NCBI RefSeq assembly: GCF_000812025.2
Contig: NZ_JWJE02000018.1
Location: 1-64,000, forward strand
DNA: 64,000 bases
Origin: Bacillus thermotolerans
Lineage (GTDB): Bacteria; Bacillota; Bacilli; Bacillales; Domibacillaceae
Direction of reading: 5' to 3'
Of the stretch, positions 26,812 to 35,969 are shown piece after piece (the stretch's first letter is position 1; each line of letters opens with the position of its first letter). The position numbers and the translations under genes are program-made. Below the pieces are notes generated by a model. The model was not told the origin of the DNA. It made no database searches and saw only the letters and a list, made by a program, of their open reading frames with translations.

Positions 26812-27058
26812 TGATTATTCACTCCTAACTGAAAGTCCTGCTTCTACTTATTAATATAACATAAATGACCGGGCAATCCAGAAAAGTGGTTTGACGAGGC
26901 TGTGAACGAGCGATGGGAACATGGATTAGGGATATATTGTCCAAGGAAAGGAAATTATATGAAAGACGGACATAGGGCTCTTTTGTCCTATAAAGAAGCG
27001 CGTATTGATGTATAATTATGATAAAGGAAATGTTATAGACCGAGAGGGAGAACGTGTG

Positions 27059-27901
27059 ATGAATGAAACGATGGAATTGCTGAAACAAGAGGAGTGGCGA
27101 CTCATTGACCAATCGAGCTTAGGCCCGATGTTCGATGCGCTGCAGTCATTTGCCTTTGACGATACACTATGCACCTCTGTCGGAGCCGGAGCAAGTCCGC
27201 CAACGGCTCGTGCCTGGGTGCATCATGAAACCATTGTATTAGGCATACAGGATACGAAGCTTCCTTATCTTGAGGAGGGTGTGAAGACCTTGCGGGAAGA
27301 GGGCTACAAAGTCATTGTGCGGAACTCAGGGGGACTGGCTGTTGTCCTTGATGCCGGTGTGCTGAACATATCGCTAATCCTTCCTGACACAGAAAAAGGG
27401 ATTGATATTGACAGAGGCTATGAAGCCATGTTTTTATTGATCCGACAAATGTTTGCCGACTTCCCCGTAACGATTGAAGCGCGTGAAATTGTCGGCTCCT
27501 ATTGTCCGGGAAGCTACGATTTAAGTATCGGCGGACAGAAGTTTGCAGGAATTTCGCAACGGCGCCTTCGACATGGTGTGGCTGTGCAAATTTATTTATG
27601 TGTGACAGGAAGCGGCTCTGAGCGGGCAGAAACGATCCGCCGCTTTTATGAAGCGGCAAGGAAGCAGGAGAACACAAAATGGGTCTATCCGGATATTCAA
27701 CCGGAGGTAATGGCTTCTTTAAGCGAGCTGTTAGGGCAGGAGATAACTATACAGGAAGTCATGACGCGCTTCTTAACAGCGCTTAATCAGCATGCGGAGC
27801 GTTTGCAGGCAAGCTCCCTGCAGGGGGAAGAGCTGGATCTTTACCAAGGGTATTTGCAGCGCGTACGGGAGCGTAATGACAAAGCGCTGGCCCATCTATA
27901 A
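27059..27901 (+). CDS. lipL: Octanoyl-[GcvH]:protein N-octanoyltransferase LipL
   Basis: LipL (YwfL), 281 residues, moves octanoyl groups from GcvH to E2 subunits in Bacillus lipoate synthesis. It has the LplA/LipB-type fold with [20 protein letters not shown]. The active cysteine is C149 in [22 protein letters not shown] followed by [10 protein letters not shown]. The ATG at 27059 has GAGAGGGAG upstream; the frame stays open 18 codons further up without a clear ribosome binding site. It converges with rsfA over a strong shared hairpin. Confidence 0.92.
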   Translation: MNETMELLKQEEWRLIDQSSLGPMFDALQSFAFDDTLCTSVGAGASPPTARAWVHHETIVLGIQDTKLPYLEEGVKTLREEGYKVIVRNSGGLAVVLDAGVLNISLILPDTEKGIDIDRGYEAMFLLIRQMFADFPVTIEAREIVGSYCPGSYDLSIGGQKFAGISQRRLRHGVAVQIYLCVTGSGSERAETIRRFYEAARKQENTKWVYPDIQPEVMASLSELLGQEITIQEVMTRFLTALNQHAERLQASSLQGEELDLYQGYLQRVRERNDKALAHL

Positions 27902-27909
27902 AACAACAG

Positions 27910-27939
27910 CCAGCAGCCGGGAATGATCCCGGCTGCTGG
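27910..27939. terminator. Shared hairpin between lipL and rsfA
   Basis: CCAGCAGCCGGGA-ATGA-TCCCGGCTGCTGG: a perfect 13-bp stem in the 39-base gap between convergent genes. T tracts are poor on both sides. Confidence 0.65.
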
Positions 27940-27940
27940 T

Positions 27941-28630
27941 CTATTCAGCCATTTTTTCAAGATTGCCATTTTGGTCCATTTTGAAGGTGGATGAGCTTGC
28001 GTCGTCCTCATCAAACAAAACGAGTTTTCTAGCACGATTCATAATTTTCATGAGTGTTTCATAATCTTCTTGCATGGTGACAGAATTCTGTTCAAGCTCT
28101 TTGATGGTGCCTTGCAGCTCTTCTTTTTCCTTTGTGAGCTGTTCGATCTCTTGCTTTAATCTGGCATTCTCTTGTTTTAGCCGGTCAGTCTGATAGGCAG
28201 TACCCGTGAAGTTCTGCAGAAAGGCAATGACCTTCTCCATTGAGATTTCGCCGCTTTGAACAGAGACTTCAGATTCAACATCTTCAACTGGCAGGTTTAC
28301 CTCATTAGCGAGCGGCAGGGACATGGCTTCTACTTCCTCCACAGAAGGCATAGGCGGCTGGTACAGCAGCTTCTTCTTCCCGCCCTGCTCCTTGCCGAGC
28401 AGGCGGTTACGCTGCTTTCGCTGTTTTTTCGCAAGAGCTAAAGCCTTCTCATATTGATGACGAACCACTGCATTCCAGCGAAAGCCGCAGGCAGCAGAGG
28501 TGCGGTTTAATTTATCCCCGACTTCCTCAAACGCATTTAACTGTGTACTTCCTTCACGCACGTGACGAAGAACGGTTTCCGCTAGCAATAAATCATTTTC
28601 TTCTGACCAAGCATCCTGTCTGTTTTTCAA
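27941..28630 (-). CDS. rsfA: Prespore-specific regulator RsfA family
   Basis: A 229-residue Myb/SANT-like DNA-binding protein. The N-terminal domain reads [20 protein letters not shown], then [20 protein letters not shown], typical of RsfA. The C-terminal part (about 130-205) is a coiled coil ([17 protein letters not shown] and onward). In B. subtilis, RsfA modulates sigma-F gene expression in the forespore. The start is TTG with AAGGAG 9 bases upstream. Its place beside lipL and ywfO agrees with the ywfN position in B. subtilis. Confidence 0.9.
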   Translation of the reverse strand: MKNRQDAWSEENDLLLAETVLRHVREGSTQLNAFEEVGDKLNRTSAACGFRWNAVVRHQYEKALALAKKQRKQRNRLLGKEQGGKKKLLYQPPMPSVEEVEAMSLPLANEVNLPVEDVESEVSVQSGEISMEKVIAFLQNFTGTAYQTDRLKQENARLKQEIEQLTKEKEELQGTIKELEQNSVTMQEDYETLMKIMNRARKLVLFDEDDASSSTFKMDQNGNLEKMAE

Positions 28631-28847
28631 TGGATCTCACTCCTTAGTTTATTAAAGATTCCTTACTGACAGCATGTTCTAAATACGATAGATTTATACC
28701 AATATGAAAAAATAATTTTTTTCTGCTAGTTTCCCTGTTTAACGGTTAGACTGCTCTCTGTTCGCAGGATGGTATCTTGCCAACAGAAATATTTCAAGGT
28801 AAAATACCGTGTAGTCTTACCTTCTTAAAGAAAGGATTGTATGATAG

Positions 28848-29072
28848 ATGGCAAATGAATTTCGAGTTTGTGATGACTGTCAGGCAGTTAACTTGAAAAC
28901 TCTTGTGCCAAAGCTGAAAGGGATCGATCCTGAGGCAAAAATTGATATTGCTTGCCAGTCTTATTGTGGACCAGGCCGCAAGAAAACATTTACATTTGTG
29001 AATAACCGTCCTGTTGCCGCATTGACGGAAGACGAACTAATGGAAAAGATTATGAAAAAGCTGAAGAAATAA
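28848..29072 (+). CDS. DUF1450 protein (YuzB-like)
   Basis: A 74-residue cytoplasmic protein. Cysteines occur in [10 protein letters not shown] and [14 protein letters not shown], followed by [20 protein letters not shown]. It matches the DUF1450/YuzB family of Bacilli, thioredoxin-like [2Fe-2S] ferredoxin-related in appearance. Function unknown. AAAGGA lies 11 bases before the ATG. It has its own terminator. Confidence 0.83.
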   Translation: MANEFRVCDDCQAVNLKTLVPKLKGIDPEAKIDIACQSYCGPGRKKTFTFVNNRPVAALTEDELMEKIMKKLKK

Positions 29073-29076
29073 TATT

Positions 29077-29113
29077 AATCACCTGCCGCCTTTTGGATAA
29101 GGTGATTTTTTAT
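29077..29113 (+). terminator. Terminator of the DUF1450 gene
   Basis: AATCACCT and AGGTGATT form an 8-bp stem, followed by TTTTTATTT. Confidence 0.7.
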
Positions 29114-29247
29114 TTCGCAACTGATGAATAGACAGATGACTTTTATCTCTTTCTTCTACTATATGCAAAAAGTAATGGATTTCTTCCTGCTATCCTCACA
29201 ATTTTGGTTATAATAAGAGCATGATGGAGTTCGAATGGGGGTACAGA

Positions 29248-30546
29248 ATGGAATATTCAAGAAGAAAGCTGAAAGAAGAGAAGGTGTTTAAAGACCCTGT
29301 TCATCGCTATATTCACGTCCGCGACCTGGTCATATGGGATTTGATTGGAACGAAGGAGTTTCAGCGCTTAAGAAGGGTTCGTCAGCTCGGTACGACCTAC
29401 TTAACCTTTCATGGGGCTGAGCACAGCCGGTTTAATCATTCGCTTGGTGTCTATGAGATTGTCCGGCGCATCGTGGATGATGTATTCAGGGAGCGTTCGC
29501 AATGGAACAAGGAGGACCGGCTTTTATCCTTATGCGCAGCTTTGCTGCATGATGTGGGGCATGGGCCTTTTTCACATTCCTTTGAGAAGGTCTTCCACGT
29601 AGACCACGAGGAATTTACGAAGCAAATCATCCTGGGAGATACAGAAGTGAATGAAGTACTATCAAAGGTAGATCCCGATTTTCCGAAGCAAGTAGCAGAA
29701 GTGATTGGCAAAACACATGATAATAAGCTGGTCGTCAGCCTGATTTCAAGCCAGATTGATGCGGACCGTATGGATTATCTGCAGCGAGATGCGTATTTCA
29801 CCGGTGTCAGCTATGGCCACTTTGACATGGAGCGGATTTTGCGGGTTATGCGCCCCCGTGAGGATCAGGTCGTATTCAAACAGAGCGGCATGCATGCGGT
29901 AGAGGACTATATTATGAGCCGCTACCAAATGTATTGGCAGGTGTATTTCCATCCGGTTACCCGAAGCGCTGAGGTGCTGTTGTCTAAGATTTTGCACCGG
30001 GCCAAAGAACTGGGGGCCCAAGGGTATTCCTTTACATATAAGCCGCTTCATTTCGAGTCAATTTTCAAAGGCCAGTTTACCTTGCAGGATTACTTAAAGC
30101 TGGATGAATCCGTTATGCTGTTTTACTTCCAGGTTTGGCAGGAGGAGAAGGACCCGATCTTGAGCGACTTATGCCGTCGTTTTGTGAATCGTAATTTGTT
30201 TAAGTATGTAGAGTTTGATCCAGCGAAAGAGTACCGCAAGCATAGCGAGCTTGAGGCGCTGTTTAAGAAAGCGGATATTGATCCGGAGTATTACCTTGTA
30301 TTTGATTCCTCCTCTGATTTGCCGTATGACTTTTACCGTCCAGGAGAAGAAGAGGAGCGATTGCCGATTTACTTGATGACGAACCAGGACGAACTTCGCG
30401 AATTATCAAGGGAATCGAGTATTGTAGATGCAATTTCAGGGAAGAGACGGACGGATCATAAGCTGTATTTCCCGGCTGACTTTTTAAAGGACGGATCCAC
30501 CAAACGTAACATCAAGCGTCAGATTCGCAGTCTCTTAGATATTTAG
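29248..30546 (+). CDS. ywfO: HD-domain phosphohydrolase YwfO
   Basis: A 432-residue HD-domain protein related to dGTP triphosphohydrolases and SAMHD1. Metal ligands are seen in HSRFNHSLGVYEIV, ALLHDVGHGPFSHSFE and SSQIDADRMDYLQRDAYFTG. B. subtilis YwfO is reported as a nucleotidase acting on nucleoside triphosphates; the substrate here is inferred. I choose the ATG at 29248 with GGGGG 7 bases upstream, rather than the tandem ATG at 29221. It is followed after 40 bases by ywgA. Confidence 0.88.
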   Translation: MEYSRRKLKEEKVFKDPVHRYIHVRDLVIWDLIGTKEFQRLRRVRQLGTTYLTFHGAEHSRFNHSLGVYEIVRRIVDDVFRERSQWNKEDRLLSLCAALLHDVGHGPFSHSFEKVFHVDHEEFTKQIILGDTEVNEVLSKVDPDFPKQVAEVIGKTHDNKLVVSLISSQIDADRMDYLQRDAYFTGVSYGHFDMERILRVMRPREDQVVFKQSGMHAVEDYIMSRYQMYWQVYFHPVTRSAEVLLSKILHRAKELGAQGYSFTYKPLHFESIFKGQFTLQDYLKLDESVMLFYFQVWQEEKDPILSDLCRRFVNRNLFKYVEFDPAKEYRKHSELEALFKKADIDPEYYLVFDSSSDLPYDFYRPGEEEERLPIYLMTNQDELRELSRESSIVDAISGKRRTDHKLYFPADFLKDGSTKRNIKRQIRSLLDI

Positions 30547-30586
30547 TGCAAAGATAAACATTGGGACAATAAAGTGGGGTTGAATA

Positions 30587-31120
30587 ATGTTATTAAAAGA
30601 GCATGCAAAACTAGTGGGGGCGTTTTCTGCTTGCGAAGAAATTATCGGACGAAAGAAATTGCAAAAAATGATTTATATTGCAAAGAAGCTTTCTTTTCCT
30701 TTCCAGGAGAAGTTTGAGTTTCATTTTTACGGACCTTACTCGGAGGAGCTTACCTTACGGGTAGAAGAGCTGTGCAACATGGGGTTTCTTCATGAAATCC
30801 GTGAGAAGAAGGGTGGATATTATCAGTATCGCTATACACTGACGGAAGAAGGGAAAGCCTTCCTTACCCACTCAGAGGTTGTCATGCCGCAGTTGGAGGG
30901 AGCGGTGATAGATATGAACGGTCAAAGTGCCCGTTTTCTAGAACTTGTTTCAACCGTGCTATATTTTGATACGCTTCCGTATGAAGAAGTAGAGGATAAG
31001 ATCTTTACCTTGAAAAGAAAACAGCGGTACACAAAAGAGGAGATTGCTGAAGCATATGAGTATATTGAACAATTAAAAAAGCAGTACGTGCCGTCTTCTA
31101 ATACCGGATGGAGCCAGTAA
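30587..31120 (+). CDS. ywgA: YwgA family protein
   Basis: A 177-residue protein of the YwgA family. The N-terminus (GRKKLQKMIYIAKKLSFPF, then FEFHFYGPYSEELT) resembles the SocA/Panacea-type antitoxin-like domain in part, and the middle reads like a winged helix (YQYRYTLTEEGKAFL). Function unknown; it may bind nucleic acid or a partner protein. Downstream of ywfO and probably cotranscribed, as in B. subtilis. Confidence 0.8.
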   Translation: MLLKEHAKLVGAFSACEEIIGRKKLQKMIYIAKKLSFPFQEKFEFHFYGPYSEELTLRVEELCNMGFLHEIREKKGGYYQYRYTLTEEGKAFLTHSEVVMPQLEGAVIDMNGQSARFLELVSTVLYFDTLPYEEVEDKIFTLKRKQRYTKEEIAEAYEYIEQLKKQYVPSSNTGWSQ

Positions 31121-31154
31121 GGCTGCTTGGCTGTAAAAGACGGCAGCGTCCTGC

Positions 31155-31340
31155 TTAGTTGTCGCTTAGGCGTTTGCCGGCAACTGCATAGTGATTTTTA
31201 GACATCTCTTCAATGAATACAACGACTGCTTCTTTAGAAGCACCTGTTGTTTCGGTGACCGCGTCGGTTACTTTTTCAACAAGAGCTTTCTTTTGCTCCT
31301 CTGTGCGTCCTTCTAGCATTTTCACTGTGACGTAAGGCAT
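31155..31340 (-). CDS. ywhB: 4-oxalocrotonate tautomerase-like protein YwhB
   Basis: A 61-residue tautomerase. After removal of Met the catalytic Pro1 is exposed (MPYVTVKMLEGRTEEQKKAL). The family arginines are in EGRTEE and the C-terminal GKRLSD. Its true substrate is unknown; B. subtilis YwhB has 2-hydroxymuconate tautomerase activity in vitro. AAAGGAG lies 9 bases before this ATG, and only this start leaves the proline N-terminal. It is oriented against its neighbours. Confidence 0.9.
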   Translation of the reverse strand: MPYVTVKMLEGRTEEQKKALVEKVTDAVTETTGASKEAVVVFIEEMSKNHYAVAGKRLSDN

Positions 31341-31491
31341 GATTGACTGCTCCTTTCCATACAATGTTCATATAGCTGCAAGGTAATTGTATGCTTTTCC
31401 AGAAGGACAGGCAACATAACGACGAGGAAAATCAGCATTTTTTTAAATAGAGAGAAAATGAGGTACAATTCTAGAAAAAGGGGTTTATTAT

Positions 31492-32136
31492 TTGGAGAGT
31501 TTTTTAGCTTTTTCATTGAAGGAATTGCCTTTTGTTGTAATTACGCTGATCGTGGCGTTCACCCTGCATGAGTTTGCGCATGCCTATGTGGCTTACAAAT
31601 TCGGGGACAATACGGCAAAAGACCAAGGCAGGCTGACGCTTAATCCCGTTCAGCACCTTGATCCGATCGGTACAATTTTGATTTTGATTGCCGGGTTTGG
31701 CTGGGCACGCCCTGTGCCGGTGAACCGCAGAAATTTTCAAAACCCCAGGCTTGCTGGTGTATTAGTTTCATTGGCTGGTCCTTTAAGCAACTTCCTGGTT
31801 GCAGCTATTGCTTACGGTGTTTTATTTTTTGCTGTTGGTTCCGGCCTCCCGCCATTTCTTATTGATTTGCTTAACATGATGGTGTGGTTGAATATTGTGC
31901 TGTTTGTGTTTAATCTGCTGCCTCTCCCGCCGCTCGACGGCTACCGGATTGTAGAAGATTTGGTACCTGCTCGAACGAGGATAAAAATGACGCAGTATGA
32001 ACAGTACGGCACCTTGATTTTTCTCATCATTGCTATTACCCCCTTATACCAATACACGATACAACCTATTTTCAGCGTAGCTTTACCTTCTATTATTCAA
32101 GGCTTTAATATGATATTTGCTACGTTGTTCGGCTAA
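31492..32136 (+). CDS. ywhC: M50 family site-2-type metalloprotease YwhC
   Basis: A 214-residue intramembrane zinc protease. The HExxH motif is H26-E27-H30 in TLHEFAHAYVAYKFGD, and the third ligand lies in NLLPLPPLDGYRI. There are about five hydrophobic helices and no PDZ domain, as in SpoIVFB-like compact members. The substrate is unknown. The start is TTG with AAAGGGG 9 bases upstream. It is followed after 27 bases by ywhD. Confidence 0.9.
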   Translation: MESFLAFSLKELPFVVITLIVAFTLHEFAHAYVAYKFGDNTAKDQGRLTLNPVQHLDPIGTILILIAGFGWARPVPVNRRNFQNPRLAGVLVSLAGPLSNFLVAAIAYGVLFFAVGSGLPPFLIDLLNMMVWLNIVLFVFNLLPLPPLDGYRIVEDLVPARTRIKMTQYEQYGTLIFLIIAITPLYQYTIQPIFSVALPSIIQGFNMIFATLFG

Positions 32137-32163
32137 GCATAGCTGGAGAAAGGAGGAGTTTGT

Positions 32164-32670
32164 ATGGAGAAGAAGAAAAAAGTCCAATTCAATATTATTA
32201 AAAATGATCCAACAGATGGCCACAAAGGCTTTGGAAAGGGGGCACTGTCTCTAGAGAATGTATCCCCGGTCTTTATAGATGTAGAAGAGGGAGAAGCCTT
32301 TATTGATATTGGTGCCATGCATGCCCGCAGCGCCGTTGAGAAGGGAATTAAATTTCTTCCGAACAAAGAGGAAGTGCCGGAGGGAGCTAAGCCGTTCTGG
32401 CTTGTCTGGGTCACCATTGACCAAGGAGCGGAAGGCCCTTTCTATACAGGTGTGACTGCTTGTGAAATGACAGTTAACCGCGAAAAGCGCAGAGGCTACA
32501 AGTCGCTTCCTGAGCACGTCAACCGCATGGACAAGTCACTAAAGGGACATATTATTGTGGATCACATGGATGCCCCTTCTAAGAAGATATTGAAGGATTT
32601 CTTGCGGGGCCATAATGAGGAGGTGTGGAATCGCTCCTCTGAGGAACTCAAAGAAGGACTAGCGGAATAA
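32164..32670 (+). CDS. ywhD: YwhD family protein
   Basis: A 168-residue soluble protein conserved in Bacillales. Typical segments are FNIIKNDPTDGHKGFGKGAL, ENVSPVFIDVEEGEAFIDIG and RGYKSLPEHVNRMDKSLKGH. Function unknown. The ATG has AGGAGG upstream. It is probably in an operon with ywhC. 130 bases lie between its stop and the terminator at 32802, and these carry repeated GTGAACAA boxes. Confidence 0.87.
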   Translation: MEKKKKVQFNIIKNDPTDGHKGFGKGALSLENVSPVFIDVEEGEAFIDIGAMHARSAVEKGIKFLPNKEEVPEGAKPFWLVWVTIDQGAEGPFYTGVTACEMTVNREKRRGYKSLPEHVNRMDKSLKGHIIVDHMDAPSKKILKDFLRGHNEEVWNRSSEELKEGLAE

Positions 32671-32692
32671 TTATCCGTTAATTTCCTGTTTG

Positions 32693-32731
32693 GTGAACAA
32701 AAAGTGAACAATTTTCGAAAAAGTTGTTCAC
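32693..32731. promoter_or_regulatory. Cluster of GTGAACAA boxes
   Basis: GTGAACAA occurs at 32693-32700 and 32704-32711 (11-bp spacing, one helical turn) and inverted as TTGTTCAC at 32724-32731, around TTTTCGAAAA. Read from the other strand these are TTGTTCAC(C/T/A), one mismatch from the DnaA box TTATNCACA in the last case. It may be a protein-binding cluster or part of the ywhD 3' hairpin. Confidence 0.3.
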
Positions 32732-32801
32732 ATCTTGCCCAATAACTAGAAAAAAAGTACACTTGAAGTAATGCATGAACTGCATAAACTAGGACAGAAA
32801 G

Positions 32802-32828
32802 ACGCCCCGGGCCGCACACCCGGGGCGT
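32802..32828. terminator. Terminator between ywhD and pbpG
   Basis: ACGCCCCGGG and CCCGGGGCGT form a perfect 10-bp GC-rich stem, followed on the plus strand by TTCTCTTTGTTG. It lies between convergent genes. Confidence 0.75.
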
Positions 32829-32850
32829 TTCTCTTTGTTGTTTATTCCTT

Positions 32851-34905
32851 TTAATAGAAAGGGAGAAGCCGCTTGAGCCAGCTGTCTTCGTTCTTTTGCT
32901 TTTTCATTTCCTTTTCTTCCGGCAAGTGATCAGTGCAATATTCCTCAGGCTCCGTTCCTTCAACGAAGTACATTTTTCTGGAGACTGGACAGTGTTCGGT
33001 CGCAAGCTTTCCGTTTTCTGGATTGACATCCAGGGCAAGAACGCCCTTTGGTTTCGGAAAGTATTTCACGGGCTGACCGGTATGGGCTTTCTCCATAAAC
33101 TGTACCCATACCTTTTTGGCGTACCCTTTTTCTTCAGCTTTTGTGATCTCCTGCCCATTGTCGTATCCAGTCCAGATACCGGCAGCCAGCTGCGGGGTAA
33201 AGCCGATCATCCAGTAATCATAGGCTGTGGATCCAGATTTCCCCGCATAAGGGCGTGTCATATTCTTGGCAATGGAGGCCCCTGTCACACTGGCATAGCT
33301 GCTGAGCGTTTCATCAAACATGCCTGTCATCATGTGAGTGAGAACAGCTGTCTGTTTCTTGTCGAAGCGAGGCTCCTCATCAGCTGCATGTTCGTAAATC
33401 ACATTGCCGTCCACATCTTCTACCCGGGTAATGAAAACGGGCTCCGTATATTGTCCGCCGTTCGCGATGGTGGCGTAGGCGTTAACCATATCCAGCACGC
33501 GGACACCAGATGTGCCGAGTGCCAGCGAGGGAACAGGCTTTAACGGAGTCGAAATGCCAAACTCCTTGGCGGTATCTACAAGCGTCTCGGGCTTTAAAAA
33601 CAAGTTCGTTTTCACAGCGTAAATATTGTCTGAGACAGCAAGTGCCTGTTCCATTGTAATGTCTTCATCTGCATAGCGATGGTTAAAGTTGCTTGGTTTA
33701 TAAATTCCGTGGCCATTGTCATATTCAAAGGTTGTTTTCTCGCTTTTTAGGCGGGTTGCCGGAGTGAAGCCATTTTCCAGAGCCGCATAATAGAGAAGCG
33801 GCTTAAATGTAGAGCCAGGCTGGCGCACCGCTTGAACGGCCCGGTTATAGGAGCTTTCTGTAAAATCTTTTCCTCCGACGAGCGCTGTAACATAATGCGT
33901 GTTTGGTGAGATCGCCACGAAAGCAGGCTGTATGTCTGACTCTTCACTAATGACCTGTTTAACCGCCTCTTCAGCTGCCTTTTGATGCTCTGTGTTCAAT
34001 GTTGTGTAAATACGTAAGCCGCCGAGTGCGATGGTTTGTTCGTCCATGCCGAGCTTGTCAGCGAGTATCCGTTGAACGGCATTTCGAAAGTAAGGTGCCG
34101 TTTCTGCATCCTCATGCGGGTGTTCTCCAACCACATGGAGCGCCGTGGCGTAGGCTGATTGACGCTGGGCTGATGTGATTGCGCCGCCTTTTTCCATTTC
34201 ACGCAAAATAACACCTTGACGCTCTTTCGCTTTCGATAAAGAAGCAAGCGGTGAGTAAATGGAAGGGCCTTTTGGAATGCCTGCAAGCATACTAGCCTCT
34301 GCAAGTGTCAGCTCGCTGGCTTTTTTCCCAAAATAGAATTGGCTGGCGGCTTCAATGCCATAGGCACCATGACCGTAATAAATCGTATTTAAATACCCTT
34401 CTAAAATTTCCTCTTTTGAATAGCTCATTTCAATGCGAAGCGTGTACACTGCCTCAAGAATTTTCCGTTTCCATGTTTTGTCATGGGTAAGGTAAAGGTT
34501 GCGGGCGTATTGCTGGGTGATGGTGCTGGCTCCTTGCACCATTGCCATCGCCTTTATATCGGCTAATGCTGCGCCGGCGATCCGTTTAATATCAAAACCG
34601 TGATGCTCAAAGAATTTTTTATCTTCGACGGCCAGGGTAGCTTCTACTAAATGAGGAGATACTTCGTCAAGAGAGACCCAGTATCTTTTCTCGCCAGCAT
34701 GGTTTTCTCCGATGACCTGTCCGTCACTAGCGAAATATAGAGTGGATTGCGGAACGGCTACTTCAGGCTTACCTAACAGCTTCATGGATAATAGGCCAAT
34801 GCCAAGTAGCAGGAGCAGCCCTGCCGCTGCAAACAGACCGAAAAAGAAAAAAGCACGTATCCATTTCACTGTTTTACGATAGCCTGACAGGGTAATGACT
34901 GTCAT
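32851..34905 (-). CDS. pbpG: Class A penicillin-binding protein (PbpG, PBP2d type)
   Basis: Bifunctional peptidoglycan polymerase of 684 residues. One TM helix (about 16-37) anchors it. The glycosyltransferase domain has EDKKFFEHHGFDIKRI, GASTITQQYARNLYL and KRKILEAVYTLRIE. The transpeptidase domain has PGSTFKPLLYY (SxxK), SDN in AVSDNIYAVK, and GKSGSTAYDYW (KSG). Position beside divergent speE-speB matches B. subtilis pbpG (ywhE), a forespore-expressed PBP for spore cortex/germ wall. A forespore-type promoter candidate lies upstream. Confidence 0.94.
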   Translation of the reverse strand: MTVITLSGYRKTVKWIRAFFFFGLFAAAGLLLLLGIGLLSMKLLGKPEVAVPQSTLYFASDGQVIGENHAGEKRYWVSLDEVSPHLVEATLAVEDKKFFEHHGFDIKRIAGAALADIKAMAMVQGASTITQQYARNLYLTHDKTWKRKILEAVYTLRIEMSYSKEEILEGYLNTIYYGHGAYGIEAASQFYFGKKASELTLAEASMLAGIPKGPSIYSPLASLSKAKERQGVILREMEKGGAITSAQRQSAYATALHVVGEHPHEDAETAPYFRNAVQRILADKLGMDEQTIALGGLRIYTTLNTEHQKAAEEAVKQVISEESDIQPAFVAISPNTHYVTALVGGKDFTESSYNRAVQAVRQPGSTFKPLLYYAALENGFTPATRLKSEKTTFEYDNGHGIYKPSNFNHRYADEDITMEQALAVSDNIYAVKTNLFLKPETLVDTAKEFGISTPLKPVPSLALGTSGVRVLDMVNAYATIANGGQYTEPVFITRVEDVDGNVIYEHAADEEPRFDKKQTAVLTHMMTGMFDETLSSYASVTGASIAKNMTRPYAGKSGSTAYDYWMIGFTPQLAAGIWTGYDNGQEITKAEEKGYAKKVWVQFMEKAHTGQPVKYFPKPKGVLALDVNPENGKLATEHCPVSRKMYFVEGTEPEEYCTDHLPEEKEMKKQKNEDSWLKRLLPFY

Positions 34906-34941
34906 ATAGAGGTTACCTGCCTTGTAAAGAATAATTATGAA

Positions 34942-34972
34942 TAGTATGAAAAAGTTTCCGGCATTTTAAACA
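34942..34972 (-). promoter_or_regulatory. Candidate forespore sigma-F/G promoter of pbpG
   Basis: On the minus strand TGTTTA (complement of 34967-34972), 18 bases, CATACTA (complement of 34942-34948). CATACTA is the sigma-G -10 consensus. The start would lie about 30 bases before the pbpG ATG. Confidence 0.5.
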
Positions 34973-35019
34973 TAGGAGAGAATATTTCTATGGATTAGAC
35001 AAATAAGGAAAAAAACCGC

Positions 35020-35047
35020 TTGAATTTTTGCGGAATTTGTCTATACT
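35020..35047 (+). promoter_or_regulatory. Sigma-A promoter of speE-speB
   Basis: TTGAAT (35020-35025), 16 bases, TATACT (35042-35047), 74 bases before the speE start. Confidence 0.55.
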
Positions 35048-35120
35048 TTTCTCAGTGCAAATGGACGGCAGCCGCTGCTGACCACAAGCCGAACACCCTT
35101 TACAGAAAGGAAGAAAGAAA

Positions 35121-35951
35121 ATGAGCGGACTATGGTATACAGAAAAACAAACAGAGAACTTTGGCATTACCATGAAAATTAAACAGACGCTTCATACGGA
35201 GCAAACGGATTTTCAATATTTGGAGATGGCTGAAACAGAAGAGTGGGGCAATATGCTCTTTCTAGATGGCATGGTGATGACGTCACAGAGAGATGAATTC
35301 GTCTATCACGAGATGGTTGCTCATGTTCCTCTCTTTACTCATCCAAATCCGGAAACCGTCCTTGTAGTCGGCGGCGGCGATGGAGGGGTTATTCGCGAAG
35401 TACTGAAGCACCCTGAAGTGAAGAAAGCGACACTTGTAGATATTGACGGCAAAGTCATTGAATATTCCAAGAAGTACCTGCCGGAAATTGCTGGCAAGCT
35501 GGAGGATGAGCGTGTAGATGTACGAGTGGATGATGGATTTATGCACATTGCAAACAGCGAGAATGAATACGATGTCATCATGGTCGACTCTACGGAGCCT
35601 GTTGGCCCAGCCGTAAACCTGTTTACAAAAGGCTTCTATGCGGGAATCGCCAAAGCACTGAAAGAGGATGGCATTTTTGTGGCACAGACGGATAACCCTT
35701 GGTTCAAAGCGGATTTAATTCGTGAAGTGCAGCGCGACGTGAAGGAAATCTTCCCTGTTACACGCTTATACACAGCAAACATTCCGACTTATCCGAGCGG
35801 GCTCTGGACGTTTACGATTGGATCAAAGAAACATGATCCTCTTGAGGTGAAAGAGGATCGATTCCATGACATTGATACGAAATACTATACGAAAGAGCTT
35901 CATAAAGCTTCGTTCGTACTGCCTAAATTCGTAAAAGACTTAACAGAGTAA
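35121..35951 (+). CDS. speE: Spermidine synthase
   Basis: Aminopropyltransferase, 276 residues, which makes spermidine from putrescine and decarboxylated SAM. The signature [37 protein letters not shown], the gate and active-site [13 protein letters not shown], and [10 protein letters not shown] are visible. The ATG has AAAGGAAG upstream. It is the first gene of speE-speB (18-base gap), in the usual Bacillus order, and it diverges from pbpG. Confidence 0.96.
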   Translation: MSGLWYTEKQTENFGITMKIKQTLHTEQTDFQYLEMAETEEWGNMLFLDGMVMTSQRDEFVYHEMVAHVPLFTHPNPETVLVVGGGDGGVIREVLKHPEVKKATLVDIDGKVIEYSKKYLPEIAGKLEDERVDVRVDDGFMHIANSENEYDVIMVDSTEPVGPAVNLFTKGFYAGIAKALKEDGIFVAQTDNPWFKADLIREVQRDVKEIFPVTRLYTANIPTYPSGLWTFTIGSKKHDPLEVKEDRFHDIDTKYYTKELHKASFVLPKFVKDLTE

Positions 35952-35969
35952 GGAAAAGGTGGGAAGGTT

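Noticed and set aside
32896-33543. A 215-codon plus-strand frame
   Set aside because: Antisense to pbpG, without start signals.
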